Origin: Bradyrhizobium sp. CCBAU 51765
GTDB taxonomy: Bacteria; Pseudomonadota; Alphaproteobacteria; Rhizobiales; Xanthobacteraceae
Direction: 5' to 3'
Length of the DNA: 64,000 nucleotides
Assembly (NCBI RefSeq): GCF_015291725.1
Contig: NZ_CP030038.1
Span: 7,491,001-7,555,000, forward strand
Positions 9,223 to 20,760 of this stretch are shown in pieces (position 1 is the first letter of the stretch; every line of letters begins with the position of its first letter). The position numbers and the translations under genes were made by a program. Below the pieces are notes generated by a model that did not search any database, was not told the DNA's origin, and saw only the letters and a list, made by a program, of their open reading frames with translations.

Positions 9223-9546
9223 GGCGGGCCAAACTAGAACGCAAGCGTTAAGTTCTTATTGAGTGTTCCCGCATTCGCCCCAAGGCGCCTCGCCGGTCGC
9301 TGCTGCTGGCACTGCTACTGCTCCCGCCGAACAGTCTTGCCAGGCCGGTCTGCGCGACCAATCGGGGGCTGCTGCGTGCCGCACTCCTCGTATCGCCCCG
9401 CCACCCTCGGCGCCGTTGGCTCTGCAATCTGGCCGGCATTCGCCGCGGCCACGAGCGCCACGAGATCGCGATGCCAGATCGCAACCTGTCCTGCCAGACC
9501 ATCTCCGGCATAGTGCCGCTCGCCGCGCAGCCGTGCTCGCCCGAAC
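9223..9546. other. Intergenic region, no gene recognised
   Basis: This 324-base stretch lies between the paralogue 3 start and the stop of the APC permease. Reading frames here lack family features and a ribosome-binding site. The promoter of paralogue 3 must be at the left side. I see no clear terminator for the permease. Confidence 0.55.
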
Positions 9547-10833
9547 TCACAGCGCGCGCCAGCCGACGAGGTCGATCAGGAGCAACGCGGCGCTTGTAAA
9601 TAGCCCCGCGACCGGCACCCACGCGGGCACCAGGAACACGCCGGCAGGCGGCTTCGGTTCGCTCGCCTTGATCCGAAGAAGCGCGAGGTTGACCAGGGCA
9701 AATACTCCAAGCGTCAGCCGTGAAGTCCATTCGGCCAATCCTGTCAGCGGAATGCCGAGCGCGAGGATCAGAATGGCGCCAACCCCAAAGAGGGTTGCAA
9801 CCACCGGGGCACCGCTTCTGGCGTTCACCCTCGCGAGAAGAGACGGAAGACTGCCCTGATCCGCCAGGCCGTACAGCACACGCCCGATCATGATCATGTG
9901 AACGATGATGCCATTGAGCGTCGCCACCACCGCAATCGCGCTCAACACCGAGAGAGGAAGCCCTGTCAGCCGCTGAAACACCAGGGCAAGAGGAGCCGAT
10001 GAGCGCGCGAGCTCGGCCGGCGGCACGGCGACCACCGCAATCCAGACGACAGCAACGTAGAGGAGCGCCGTCACGCCGAGGGTGATGAAGAGGGCCCAAG
10101 GCAGAGTCCGAGAAGGACTCTTCATTTCCTCGGAGATGTTCACCAAATGCTCGAACCCGATGAACGCAAATACGGCGAGCAGCGCGGTCTGTGCGATCCC
10201 CGTCCAGGCTGTCAGGTCAGTCATGGGAACCCACAACTCGGGCAGCCGCGAGACCAGGGCGTCGCCCTGGAATAGGCCGGCTCCGATAATGAGGATCAAT
10301 CCTCCGATTTCCACGACCGTCATCAGCCCAGCGAAGCTGATGGACTGAACCGCGGACAGGCAGGCGATCGCTCCCATTGCAAGCACGACGCCGACGACGA
10401 TCCAGGCCGAAGGCAGCGGCAGGAATACGCCGATATAGCCGGCGCTCCCAACGGTGATGGTTGCGCCTGAAATCGTCGCTGCGGCGACCACGAGCAGCCC
10501 CGTGGCACCGCCGAGCCATTTGCGGTGAAATGCGGCCTGGACATAGGCCGCCTCGCTCGCCGCAACCGGCAGTCGGGTGCCCAGTTCAGCAAAGGTGCCC
10601 GCGGTCATGCCCATCACGACCGCAGCAGCGAGAAACGCCAGAGGCGCGTGCATCCCGCTCCGCGCGGCGGCCACCCCCACCAGGACGTAGATTCCGGCGC
10701 CGATCGTCACGCCGAGCCCGTAGAGCACCGCGTGCGTCAGCGTGAGCGATCTGATCAGCCTTGTCGAACCTGGCGACGCTTTCCTGATGGCAGGTTGCCG
10801 ACTGGCATCTATTCCGACGTCCTGCATGGCCAA
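9547..10833 (-). CDS. APC superfamily amino acid permease
   Basis: 428 residues with about twelve hydrophobic segments. The first helix carries GLGVTIGAGIYVLVG, the glycine-rich GxGIY-type substrate-binding motif of the APC (amino acid-polyamine-organocation) superfamily, followed by AGTFAELGTRLPVAASEAAYVQ. It probably imports or exchanges amino acids or amines in the inner membrane; the substrate cannot be assigned. It starts three bases after the stop of the universal stress protein gene, so the two form an operon. Start ATG follows that stop directly. Confidence 0.9.
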   Translation of the reverse strand: MAMQDVGIDASRQPAIRKASPGSTRLIRSLTLTHAVLYGLGVTIGAGIYVLVGVAAARSGMHAPLAFLAAAVVMGMTAGTFAELGTRLPVAASEAAYVQAAFHRKWLGGATGLLVVAAATISGATITVGSAGYIGVFLPLPSAWIVVGVVLAMGAIACLSAVQSISFAGLMTVVEIGGLILIIGAGLFQGDALVSRLPELWVPMTDLTAWTGIAQTALLAVFAFIGFEHLVNISEEMKSPSRTLPWALFITLGVTALLYVAVVWIAVVAVPPAELARSSAPLALVFQRLTGLPLSVLSAIAVVATLNGIIVHMIMIGRVLYGLADQGSLPSLLARVNARSGAPVVATLFGVGAILILALGIPLTGLAEWTSRLTLGVFALVNLALLRIKASEPKPPAGVFLVPAWVPVAGLFTSAALLLIDLVGWRAL

Positions 10834-10836
10834 GCG

Positions 10837-11676
10837 TCAATGCGAAAACAGAATCGGGATCGGCGGCTTGGACAGCAGACCCCTGGTCGCGCCGCCGAGC
10901 ACGAATTCCCGCCACCGCGGCGTTCCGTACGCGCCCATCACGAGGACGTCGATGCCGCGAGACAGCACGTAGGCCTCGAGGACCTCGGCAATCGGCTTGC
11001 CGCCGGCATCGATCTTGTCCAGGACAACCTCGATGCCGTGACGAGCCAGGTTCTTCGCCAGTTCTTCGGCGGAATGTTTGGATTCCAGAGCCTTTTCATT
11101 CGTGACAGTCACGATGCGCACATTTTTCGCCTTTTCGAGCAAAGGAAGCGCGTCGGAAACCGCTCGCGCAGCGGCGCGGCTGAAGTCCCAGGCCACGCTG
11201 ACGGCATCGAGCTGGAACGGACGCGATCGCGGGGCAGTATGCAGGATCAGCGTCGGCCGGCCGGATTCGAAGATCACCTCCTCAGCGTACCACCGATCAT
11301 GGGATTCCGGCACCGCCATGATCGTGAGATCGCGATGCCTTGCATAGTCGACCAGCAGTGCCGCCTCGCCGTAGGTTGCACATTGCTCGAAGATGGTCTC
11401 ATGCCGAACGCCGTATTTCACGGCCGACGCTTCGAACGCCGCGAGCAGCGCTTTCACATTCTGGCGGCTCTTGGCGGCCTCGCTCGCAACAAGGGCGGGT
11501 ATGTCCAAGATGACATCCCCAAGCAAGCTCCCGCGCACTTCCGCATGGACCTCGCAGGAAATGGCTGCGAGGTGCGCATCCAGGACGGCGGCTATCGAAA
11601 CCGCATCGTCGATCGCCGAGACCGGCGTCGGTTCCGGATAGCTCGCCAGGGTCAACAGAACATCCTTGAAAGCCAT
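10837..11676 (-). CDS. Universal stress protein, two UspA domains
   Basis: 279 residues, twice the length of a single UspA domain, consistent with an N-terminal degenerate and a C-terminal ATP-binding copy. The C-terminal part has VMGAYGTPRWREFVLGGATRG, matching the G-2x-G-9x-G(S/T) nucleotide-binding signature, and ends with the usual PILFSH. Cytoplasmic, ATP-binding stress protein; the exact role is unknown. AGGAGG lies just ahead of the ATG. First gene of the operon with the APC permease. Confidence 0.92.
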   Translation of the reverse strand: MAFKDVLLTLASYPEPTPVSAIDDAVSIAAVLDAHLAAISCEVHAEVRGSLLGDVILDIPALVASEAAKSRQNVKALLAAFEASAVKYGVRHETIFEQCATYGEAALLVDYARHRDLTIMAVPESHDRWYAEEVIFESGRPTLILHTAPRSRPFQLDAVSVAWDFSRAAARAVSDALPLLEKAKNVRIVTVTNEKALESKHSAEELAKNLARHGIEVVLDKIDAGGKPIAEVLEAYVLSRGIDVLVMGAYGTPRWREFVLGGATRGLLSKPPIPILFSH

Positions 11677-11880
11677 GTATCCTCCTTTGACGAGTTCGAC
11701 CCTAACGCCGTCAAGGCCCCCCTTTCTTGACCGACCGCAACCGATTCAGCCGAGATGGCTGTGGCAAAACGGCCTAGGCTCGAACGATGGCCCACGGAAC
11801 AGAAGTGCCCTGGTTCGGCGGTGCTCGCTTTGCATGAGGGAGCCACCGGAATGCCGGCTCTCGAACGCGCGCAGGCCCAT

Positions 11881-11907
11881 AAAAAAACGCGGCGTTTCCG
11901 CCGCGTT
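11881..11907 (-). terminator. Rho-independent terminator of ftsH
   Basis: A perfect 9-bp stem, AACGCGGCG with CGCCGCGTT, has a TTTC loop (11886-11907). It is followed on the minus strand by a run of T residues. It lies 25 bases beyond the ftsH stop. Confidence 0.93.
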
Positions 11908-11932
11908 CTTCAATTGGGTCTGCCGCTTGCGA

Positions 11933-13855
<1,923 letters not shown>

Positions 13856-14131
13856 TGATCTTCCTTCGTGGTCGCGCGGATCGCAACCCTGATCCTTGGG
13901 CAGTGGCTTTGGTCAATGCGAGGAAATCCCAAGGAATCCTCATCGTTAGACGGATACAATTTAGGTGCCGCCCCGGTCGCTGCCAAGGGAACGAGATGGG
14001 ACTATTTATCCCATCTTAGCGCGATTCCCGCGGAAATAATGGCGCCCGATCGGGGGTTTTCCGGCCTGGTTAAGGTGGCCTGACGGCGCGGATGCGAAAC
14101 GGCCGGTGCCATGATCCGCCCTTATTCGTGC

Positions 14132-15187
14132 TCATCTCCCGGTGCGCCGCCGGGCCGGTGCCGGCGCGATGTGGATACGCCCGCCGGCAAGGCTGATCAA
14201 GGCTCCCGCGAGGGTCTGCTTCAGGACCGGCCGGCCGGTCGCGCGGGCGCGGAGACCTGCGGCCACCGCCTGGTCCAGTGCGGACATCAGGGTTTCGACC
14301 TTGCCGAGTTCCGCCGGGCCTTCATGTCCGAGCGCGTTGATCGCCCGCAGCAGGAGCCGCAGCCGGACCTCCTCCGGCAGCGCAGCAAAGGCCGAGGCCT
14401 CGAAGCTTCGGCCCCCCGCCTGCGGCGCAACGCCGCGATCCCGCAAATGGAGGAAGCGCTCGGCGCCGTCGGCCAGCACCTCGACCGCCGCATTGGCCCG
14501 CGCCAGCCTTGCCGCGAGCCGCGCCAGGTTGCGCGCATCGCCGCCCTCGGCCGCGAGCAGCGGCAGCAGCGCGCGCAGCCGCGGCCGGGTGAAGGCGGTG
14601 TCCCGGTTGGTGGGGTCCTCGGCAAAGCCGACCTTCGCCCGCCTCAAGGTCGCGATCAGCTGCGACTTCGGAACATCGAGCAGCGGACGCGCCAGCACGA
14701 TTCCGTCGCGCTCGCTGAGGGGCGCCATGGCCGACAGCCCGGCAAGTCCGCTGCCGCGGAAGAGGCGCATCAATAGCGTCTCGGCCTGGTCGTCGCGGGT
14801 GTGGGCCGTCAGCACATGGCTCGCGCCCGCGGCCCGCGCGGCGTCGGCGAGCAGACGGTAACGGGCCTCGCGCGCTGCCGCAGGCACCCCCGCCTTCGGC
14901 TTTGTGCCGCGCCAGCGCAGGGTCCGGTGCGGCAGCCCGAGCCCGGCCGCAAGCCGCTTGACCTCGCGCGCCTCGCGCGCCGCCTCTCGCCGCAAGCCGT
15001 GATCAATCGTGACGACGGTGAGCAGCGGACCGCGCGCGAGGCTGCGCCGCCAGCGCGCCGCAAGCCACATCAGCGCGACCGAGTCGGGCCCGCCCGAGAC
15101 CGCGAGCACCAGCGCCGGCGCAGCTCTCAGGCCGGCGAAGAGCCGCTTCGCCTCGCGCGCCGAGATCGGAGAATCGTCGTCTGACAT
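14132..15187 (-). CDS. tilS: tRNA(Ile)-lysidine synthetase
   Basis: 351 residues from the chosen start. The N-type ATP-pyrophosphatase P-loop SGGPDS is at residues 31-36, followed by the PP-ATPase core with HTRDDQAETLLMRLFRGSG. TilS converts cytidine 34 of the AUA-reading tRNA-Ile to lysidine and is essential. I place the start at MSDDDSPIS (15187), with a G-rich SD-like stretch ahead; an ATG six codons further upstream is possible. Downstream of cpoB and upstream of ftsH, as in many alphaproteobacteria. Confidence 0.95.
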   Translation of the reverse strand: MSDDDSPISAREAKRLFAGLRAAPALVLAVSGGPDSVALMWLAARWRRSLARGPLLTVVTIDHGLRREAAREAREVKRLAAGLGLPHRTLRWRGTKPKAGVPAAAREARYRLLADAARAAGASHVLTAHTRDDQAETLLMRLFRGSGLAGLSAMAPLSERDGIVLARPLLDVPKSQLIATLRRAKVGFAEDPTNRDTAFTRPRLRALLPLLAAEGGDARNLARLAARLARANAAVEVLADGAERFLHLRDRGVAPQAGGRSFEASAFAALPEEVRLRLLLRAINALGHEGPAELGKVETLMSALDQAVAAGLRARATGRPVLKQTLAGALISLAGGRIHIAPAPARRRTGR

Positions 15188-15268
15188 GACCCGCCCCAGC
15201 ATCATCAGCGGATGATCGCGATGTTTAGCGCAGCACCACCCGCGTTGTCAGGACAGAAACGCCGGGCC

Positions 15269-16330
15269 TCAGCACTTCACCCGCTTCTGCTCGCGATCCA
15301 CCGCCGCTTTGACGCCGGCGGAGGCGCGCGGATATTTGCGGCCGACCTCGCCGAAGGCGGCGCAGGCGGCCTCCTTCTCCTTCAGCGCGGCGAGCGACTG
15401 CCCGAGCCGCAGCAGCGCATCCGGCGCCTTGGCCGATTTCTCGTATTTGGTAGTGACGGCGAGGAAGGCTTCCGCGGAGTCGCGGTATTGCTGGCGCTGA
15501 AAGTAGCTCTCGCCGAGCCAGTATTGCGCGTCCCCGACCAGCGGGTCGCTCGGAAATTTCTGCGCAAAATTCTTCATGGTCTGCTCGGCAAGCGCATAGT
15601 CCTTGCGCTGCATGTAGCCGATGCCGAGGTCGAACTCGTCGCGCGGCGTCGCCGAGGGCGGCAGGGTGGTCAGGCCAGCGCCGCCGGCGGCCGGCGCGGG
15701 ATAGCCGGATTGGGCCGGCGGATAGCCGGGCTGTGCGGCTGGCGGCACGCCTTGCTGATAGCGGGGGCTGGTGTTGGCGAGGTCGAGCGGCTCGCCCGGG
15801 TTGCGGCCGCCGGCACCGGCTCCCGCCGGCAGCGGCTGCTGCCCGCCGCCGAGCGCGCGCGGCGCGCCTGGCGCGTTCGGGTTCTGGTTCGGATCGAACG
15901 CATCGCCGCGGCGGCGCGTGCCGGGCGCGCCGGGTGCCGGCTGCTCCTGAATGATCGGCGCAGGGGCGGCGATCTGCGGCTGCTCGTAATTCGGCTGCGC
16001 GGCCGGCTGCTGCTGGCGATAACCCGGCGTGACCTGGGTTGGTGCGATTTGAGCGGGCGGCATCGCCGCAACGTTCGGTGCCTGGCCGGGCGCGGCCTGC
16101 GCACCGCCTTCGAGCGCCCGCAGCCGCTCCTCGAGCTGGCGATTGCGATATTGCAGCTCTTCGTTCTGGCCGGTGAGCTGGCGCAACTGGTTCTCCAGCC
16201 GCTCGATCCGCATCTCGGGGTCGGCATCATCCGACTGCGCGAAGACCGGTTGCGCAAATGCGGGCGAGCACAAAGAGAGCAGCGCGGCGGTCGCCACGGT
16301 GCCGGTAAAGACCTTAATTCTGGATGACAT
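15269..16330 (-). CDS. cpoB: Cell division coordinator CpoB (Tol-Pal system protein YbgF)
   Basis: 353 residues. The ATG at 16330 is chosen because it opens a signal peptide (MSSRIKVFTGTVATAALLSL, cleavage after AFA); further upstream sequence does not look like a leader. A coiled coil follows at about residues 35-70 (MRIERLENQLRQLTGQNEEL), then a long Pro/Gln/Ala-rich linker. The C-terminal TPR repeats contain YMQRKDYALAEQTMKNFAQ and LVGDAQYWLGESYF. Periplasmic; it coordinates peptidoglycan synthesis with outer-membrane constriction through TolA. It lies directly after pal. Confidence 0.95.
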   Translation of the reverse strand: MSSRIKVFTGTVATAALLSLCSPAFAQPVFAQSDDADPEMRIERLENQLRQLTGQNEELQYRNRQLEERLRALEGGAQAAPGQAPNVAAMPPAQIAPTQVTPGYRQQQPAAQPNYEQPQIAAPAPIIQEQPAPGAPGTRRRGDAFDPNQNPNAPGAPRALGGGQQPLPAGAGAGGRNPGEPLDLANTSPRYQQGVPPAAQPGYPPAQSGYPAPAAGGAGLTTLPPSATPRDEFDLGIGYMQRKDYALAEQTMKNFAQKFPSDPLVGDAQYWLGESYFQRQQYRDSAEAFLAVTTKYEKSAKAPDALLRLGQSLAALKEKEAACAAFGEVGRKYPRASAGVKAAVDREQKRVKC

Positions 16331-16517
16331 CTTGCCCTGACGACAAAAGCGAAATGGCCTGCGACGGAACATTCGACGCGCCCACATTGAAGTGGAGTAC
16401 GCCAAAAATGTGACTGCTACAAAGCGGTTTCTGTCACAGAATGCTGAAACGAAACCGGCGCCCGAGAGGGCGCCGGCATAGTCCATTTCCGAAGCTGAAC
16501 GGCGGCTGACTGAAGCG

Positions 16518-17006
16518 TCAGGAACTCGCGTTCAAGACGGTGACGGCGCGCCGGTTCTGCGACCAGCAGGAGATGTCGTTACAGACGGCGACCGGCCGTT
16601 CCTTGCCGTAGGAGATCGTGCGCATGCGGTTCGGATCGATACCGCGCGAGGCGAGGAACGAGCGCACCGACTGGGCTCTCCGGGCGCCGAGCGCGATGTT
16701 GTATTCGCGGGTGCCGCGCTCGTCGGCATGACCTTCGATGGTGAAGCTGTAGCGCGGATAGGTCTGGAGCCACTGCGCCTGCTTCTCCAGGGTCACGATC
16801 GCCTGCGGGGTCAGATCGGTCTGGTCGCTTTCGAAGAACACGCGGTCACCCACGTTGACGACGAAATCCTGCTGGCTGCCGGGCGTCGCCGCATTGGCCA
16901 TCGCATCCGTCGCGGCATTCTTGTTGGCGCAGGCGCCCATCGACAGTGCGACGGCAAGCACCGCGGCCAGCTTCAATCCCTGGAGGATACGCATAGGATG
17001 TTTCAT
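16518..17006 (-). CDS. pal: Peptidoglycan-associated lipoprotein Pal
   Basis: 162 residues. The lipoprotein signal peptide has lipobox SMGAC, so the mature protein is lipidated on the Cys at about residue 26. The OmpA-like peptidoglycan-binding domain shows YSFTIEGHADERGTREYNIAL and GARRAQSVRSFLASRGI with the conserved D and R that contact meso-diaminopimelate. Outer-membrane anchor of the Tol-Pal system. It is separated from tolB by two non-tol genes, an unusual arrangement. Confidence 0.98.
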   Translation of the reverse strand: MKHPMRILQGLKLAAVLAVALSMGACANKNAATDAMANAATPGSQQDFVVNVGDRVFFESDQTDLTPQAIVTLEKQAQWLQTYPRYSFTIEGHADERGTREYNIALGARRAQSVRSFLASRGIDPNRMRTISYGKERPVAVCNDISCWSQNRRAVTVLNASS

Positions 17007-17247
17007 TCCGGAGCCTCCACGCTCACGTTAGTCCACTGCTGTCCGGTCTACAGGGGGTTGGTTAAGCGAACGTTCCGTCAACCTTGACGGAACCTTGCCT
17101 CAGCCGCTCAAATGCCCCCAGTCAGCGAAAAGCAACCGTCATGGTTAATGATTTGTAAATGTGGCGCGAGGGTGAAGGCAAGCCGCGACGGCCGGCAAAA
17201 GCGCCGGCTTCTGCAGGAATTTTGGGCTGAATCGAGGGGGGACCGCC

Positions 17248-18009
17248 CTAGTAGGCCGAACCGACTGCCGGAGCCGCCACATCCCGGTTCCGCGGCGTGG
17301 TCAGCAGCGCCGGCCGCGTGGCAGCCTGGCGCGGGATGCTGCGTGTAAACAGCATGCGCCGCTCAAACGCACTGGAGCGCATGATCGGGAAACGCGTCAG
17401 GATCTTTTCCCGGACCTTGGGATAATCCGAGGCCATCAGCACGGCCTTCTTCGTCGGCCAGCCGGGAAATGAACGCGGCTCGGTAAGAGTCTCGGACAGG
17501 AACACGCGGCGGTAGAACGCCTGATGATCGGTCCGTACCATCGAGAGCCCGACATCCGCATTGAAATGCTCGCAGGCAACGAAGGGAAGCCGGACAGTCA
17601 GATAGGGCAGTTCGGGGAACCGCTGTTGCATTTCGGGATCGGCAACGAATCGACATGGATCGACAAAGACCTCGCCCCGGTCCAGCCGAGGATGCAGGAC
17701 GTCGCCGAACACCTCCGTGGTGTAGGACATCCGGCATTCGGACGTCAGGACGTGGATGCGAACGGAACTGCAGAGCTCGTCGTCGACGTAGACGCCGAAA
17801 TTCCAGACGTTGGGCGCGTCGTCGAAACGGTCCGTCACCCGCTGCGACTCTGAGGGCGGGATCAGTCCGGCCTGCAAATAGGCGCGGTAGCGCATCAAGT
17901 ACAGGTTGTCCTTGTCCTCGGGAGTTTCGATGAGTCGGTAATCGATGCGGTCAAACAACGCGGCGCCGCGTGGAAGGAGCGCCGCGCTCGGTTCGGCTCC
18001 GGACTTCAT
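17248..18009 (-). CDS. FeeM-like N-acyl amino acid synthase / autoinducer-synthase-like GNAT protein
   Basis: 253 residues. The N-terminal part has LMRYRAYLQAGLIPP and a DRFDD segment, then WNFGVYVDDELCSSVRIHVL, followed by RGEVFVDPCRFVADPEM and YLTVRLPFVACEHFNAD. This arrangement resembles FeeM, a GNAT-fold enzyme that uses acyl-ACP to make long-chain N-acyl amino acids and is related to LuxI autoinducer synthases. The R-x-x-Y and the acidic FDD-type positions are suggestive, but I cannot verify the family by search. It lies between the GGDEF-EAL gene and pal on the same strand. A signalling or membrane-lipid role is inference. Confidence 0.6.
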   Translation of the reverse strand: MKSGAEPSAALLPRGAALFDRIDYRLIETPEDKDNLYLMRYRAYLQAGLIPPSESQRVTDRFDDAPNVWNFGVYVDDELCSSVRIHVLTSECRMSYTTEVFGDVLHPRLDRGEVFVDPCRFVADPEMQQRFPELPYLTVRLPFVACEHFNADVGLSMVRTDHQAFYRRVFLSETLTEPRSFPGWPTKKAVLMASDYPKVREKILTRFPIMRSSAFERRMLFTRSIPRQAATRPALLTTPRNRDVAAPAVGSAY

Positions 18010-18170
18010 CTGCTACCTCTAAACTCAAAGCAACTTCCGCGAGTAGTAGCAGATTAATGGTTCCTTAACGAAATTGCAAAGACTTAGAATTGTTAGGGTT
18101 AACCTTTTGGGGCCCGCAATATTACGGAGCTGGCGGGAGCCTATTGCAATGAAAGAGCCGCGACGAAGGA

Positions 18171-20501
18171 TCAGGCCGATCGCGACGACGCGATGGCGAG
18201 CTGGTCGTCAGGCATACGACGGCCATGCGAGGCATTGAGCAATTGGCGGACGCGCACCGCCGGAACCGGCCGGCTGAACAGGTAACCCTGCCCTTCGGTC
18301 ACGGTGCCGTCGGCGCTGATCAGCTCGAGCTGTTCGTTGGTCTCGATACCTTCGACCACGACGGCCATGCCGAGGTCGGCGGACAGCCGCGCGACGCCGC
18401 GCAGCAGCGTCAGCGGCCGGTCGGTATCGATGCCTTCGAGGAAGGAGCGGTCGATCTTCACTTTCTGCATCGGGAAATTGTGCAGGTAGCTGAGGCTGGA
18501 ATAGCCGGTGCCGAAATCATCGAGCGAGATACGCACGCCGAGCGCGCGCAGTTGCGACAGGATGTCGTGGGTGAGCTGGGTGTTGCGCAGCAGCGAGGAC
18601 TCGGTGATCTCGATTTCCAGTCGATGTGCCGGCAGGCCCGACACTTCGAGCGCGTAGCGGATTTCGCTCAGGACGTCGCGCTGGTGGAATTGCTGCGGCG
18701 AGAAATTGACGGCAACGCTGACGCCGTCCGGCCACTTCATGCATTCCATGCAGGCGCGGCGCAGGATCCAGCGCCCGAGATCGACGATCAGGCCCATGTC
18801 CTCGGCGACCGGGATGATGTCGACCGGCGAGACCGTGCCGCGCACCGGATGATTCCAGCGCAGCAGCGCCTCGCAGGTGGTGATCTTGCCGGACTTCAGA
18901 TTGACCAATGGCTGGTAGAACAGCTCGAATTCCTCGTTGGAGAGCGCCTTGCGCAGGTCGAGCTCGAGGATGCGACGGGCCTCGACGGTCGCCGCCATCT
19001 CGTCGCGGAAGAAGCAGAAGGTGCCGCGGCCGTCGGCCTTGGCTCGGTACAATGCCATGTCGGCATTCTTGAGCAGCGTATCGGCGCTGATCTCGCCCGG
19101 GAAGGTCAGCGCGATGCCGACGCTGGCACCGATCTCGACCAGATGATTCTCGATACGATAGCGCTCGCTCAGCCGTTCGACGATACGGCGGGCAAGCGCC
19201 GCCGCGTCCTCGGGCGAAGAGATGTTCTGCTGGAAGACGACGAACTCGTCACCGCCGAAGCGGGCGACGAAATCCTCGGGGCGCAGCATCTCGCGCAGGC
19301 GGTTGGCGACCGCACACAGAAGCTGATCGCCGCAGGGATGACCCAGCGTATCGTTGACTTGCTTGAACTGGTCAAGGTCGACGAAGAGCAGGGCCGACAG
19401 ACGCTCCGAATGGCGCGCGACTGCGAGCAAGCGCTCGATCTCGTCCCGAAAATTGACACGGTTCGGCAGCGCCGTGAGATCGTCGTAGCGGGCCAGATGG
19501 CTGATCCTGGCCTCGGCGTTGCGGCGCTCCGTGATGTCCTCGAGCAGCAAAACCGCACCGCCATCAGCCATCGGCTGGACGGTCCATGACAGCGAACGAT
19601 TCCTTTGCGAATCGGGATCGGCGGTGATGATTTCGTTCGCCTGCGCGGTCTCGATGTCGGAGATGATGGCCTCGCCGCTGGCGGCCGAAATCGATCCCGC
19701 TTCGACGCATGCGGCGATGATATCGCGCGCAGTCGTGCTGGTCTGGGTGAGATTGTCGGGCAGATTCATCATCGCGCCAAAGCGGTGGTTCATCACCGCG
19801 AGCTGGCCGTCGATGCGAAACATGCAGAGCCCGTGCGGCATGTTGTTGAGGGCCGTGTCGAACTGGCCGGCGAGCGCGGCCTCGCGCTCGCGCGCGACAA
19901 CGGCGCGCAAGAATATCCTGTGCAGGTTGCCGGAGAGCCGCATGACCGAGAAGAGGAACGCGGCGCACACGACCGACATCGCCATGTAGTAAGGCGTGGC
20001 GTGCAGCGCCAGCGCGATCACGGCCGGGCCGAATATCAAGGTGGCTTGCAGACGAAATATCCACTGCCGTCCGTAAGCTCTCCCCGCTCCTCCCGCCACG
20101 ATTCCCGTGGTGACCGAGAGGGCAATCATGTGAGCGATGGCGTCCTCATTGCTCAGCAGGGTCGTGGAACACCATAGACCGATGGCCGCGGCCTGGATGA
20201 GCGCTCCGATCTGGTAGCGCTGCTGCCAACGCGCCGCTTGCTCTGCGCTCAGAACCGATTTTGTGGCCTGGTACCGGCTCAAATCGAAGGCGCGTATGGC
20301 TCCCGCAAGAATGAGCAGCGGGACAAATAGCCAAAGCAGCGTCTGTCCCGTCTTGAGCGCCGTCAAGGAGGCCGAGAACGCCGAGAACACTATGCCGGTA
20401 AGCACCGTGCCGGGCGCCTCGAACAGCGAATCGGTCAGCGCCGCCGAAATCGTCGGCGAGGCCTGTTCCTCCTGCTCTCCGCTCTGGCTAGCGAACTGCA
20501 T
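18171..20501 (-). CDS. Membrane-anchored GGDEF-EAL cyclic-di-GMP enzyme with PAS-like domain
   Basis: 776 residues. The N-terminal half has several hydrophobic helices (about 40-210), then a PAS-like region (about 225-335). The GGDEF domain has an intact ARFGGDEFVVF at about residue 415. The EAL domain has intact CEALLRW at about residue 541 and later DDFGTGYSSLSYL. Both catalytic signatures are preserved, so it could make and/or degrade cyclic di-GMP; net activity cannot be read from sequence. It lies between tolB and the FeeM-like gene on the same strand, with 259 bases to tolB. Confidence 0.93.
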   Translation of the reverse strand: MQFASQSGEQEEQASPTISAALTDSLFEAPGTVLTGIVFSAFSASLTALKTGQTLLWLFVPLLILAGAIRAFDLSRYQATKSVLSAEQAARWQQRYQIGALIQAAAIGLWCSTTLLSNEDAIAHMIALSVTTGIVAGGAGRAYGRQWIFRLQATLIFGPAVIALALHATPYYMAMSVVCAAFLFSVMRLSGNLHRIFLRAVVAREREAALAGQFDTALNNMPHGLCMFRIDGQLAVMNHRFGAMMNLPDNLTQTSTTARDIIAACVEAGSISAASGEAIISDIETAQANEIITADPDSQRNRSLSWTVQPMADGGAVLLLEDITERRNAEARISHLARYDDLTALPNRVNFRDEIERLLAVARHSERLSALLFVDLDQFKQVNDTLGHPCGDQLLCAVANRLREMLRPEDFVARFGGDEFVVFQQNISSPEDAAALARRIVERLSERYRIENHLVEIGASVGIALTFPGEISADTLLKNADMALYRAKADGRGTFCFFRDEMAATVEARRILELDLRKALSNEEFELFYQPLVNLKSGKITTCEALLRWNHPVRGTVSPVDIIPVAEDMGLIVDLGRWILRRACMECMKWPDGVSVAVNFSPQQFHQRDVLSEIRYALEVSGLPAHRLEIEITESSLLRNTQLTHDILSQLRALGVRISLDDFGTGYSSLSYLHNFPMQKVKIDRSFLEGIDTDRPLTLLRGVARLSADLGMAVVVEGIETNEQLELISADGTVTEGQGYLFSRPVPAVRVRQLLNASHGRRMPDDQLAIASSRSA

Positions 20502-20715
20502 GTTGGTGTGTACGCGCGTCCTGGTTGGGCGCGTAGTTCTAACCCAACTGAGATGAAGCCTTTCTGAGGGAACATCGTTAAAGCCGAGTTGTTTTTCGGC
20601 AATAGCGAACCGATTTTCGCTTAGATATCAAGCAGCTAGGCAAGCCTTGCCGGGCACAAGGTGAAGGAAGTCTTGCCGTGCGCTGCGAACTCGAAAAAAT
20701 CGGCGCTTTTTTTCG

Positions 20716-20747
20716 AAAACATCGCGCGTCTGAACACGCGATGTTTT
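20716..20747 (-). terminator. Probable terminator after tolB
   Basis: A perfect 11-bp stem, AAAACATCGCG with CGCGATGTTTT, has a 10-base loop. It starts 14 bases beyond the tolB stop. On the minus strand the stem ends TTTT before C, so the U tract is short. It would separate tolB transcription from the GGDEF-EAL gene. Confidence 0.65.
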
Positions 20748-20760
20748 AGCTGCGCTCCTG

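Noticed and set aside
9238..9249. Palindrome AACGC-AA-GCGTT before the third GT-C-like gene
   Set aside because: Too short to separate from chance and no second copy seen in the cluster.
18225..19589. A 454-codon plus-strand frame opposite the GGDEF-EAL gene
   Set aside because: Antisense to a protein with intact catalytic motifs; composition is that of a shadow frame and there is no RBS.
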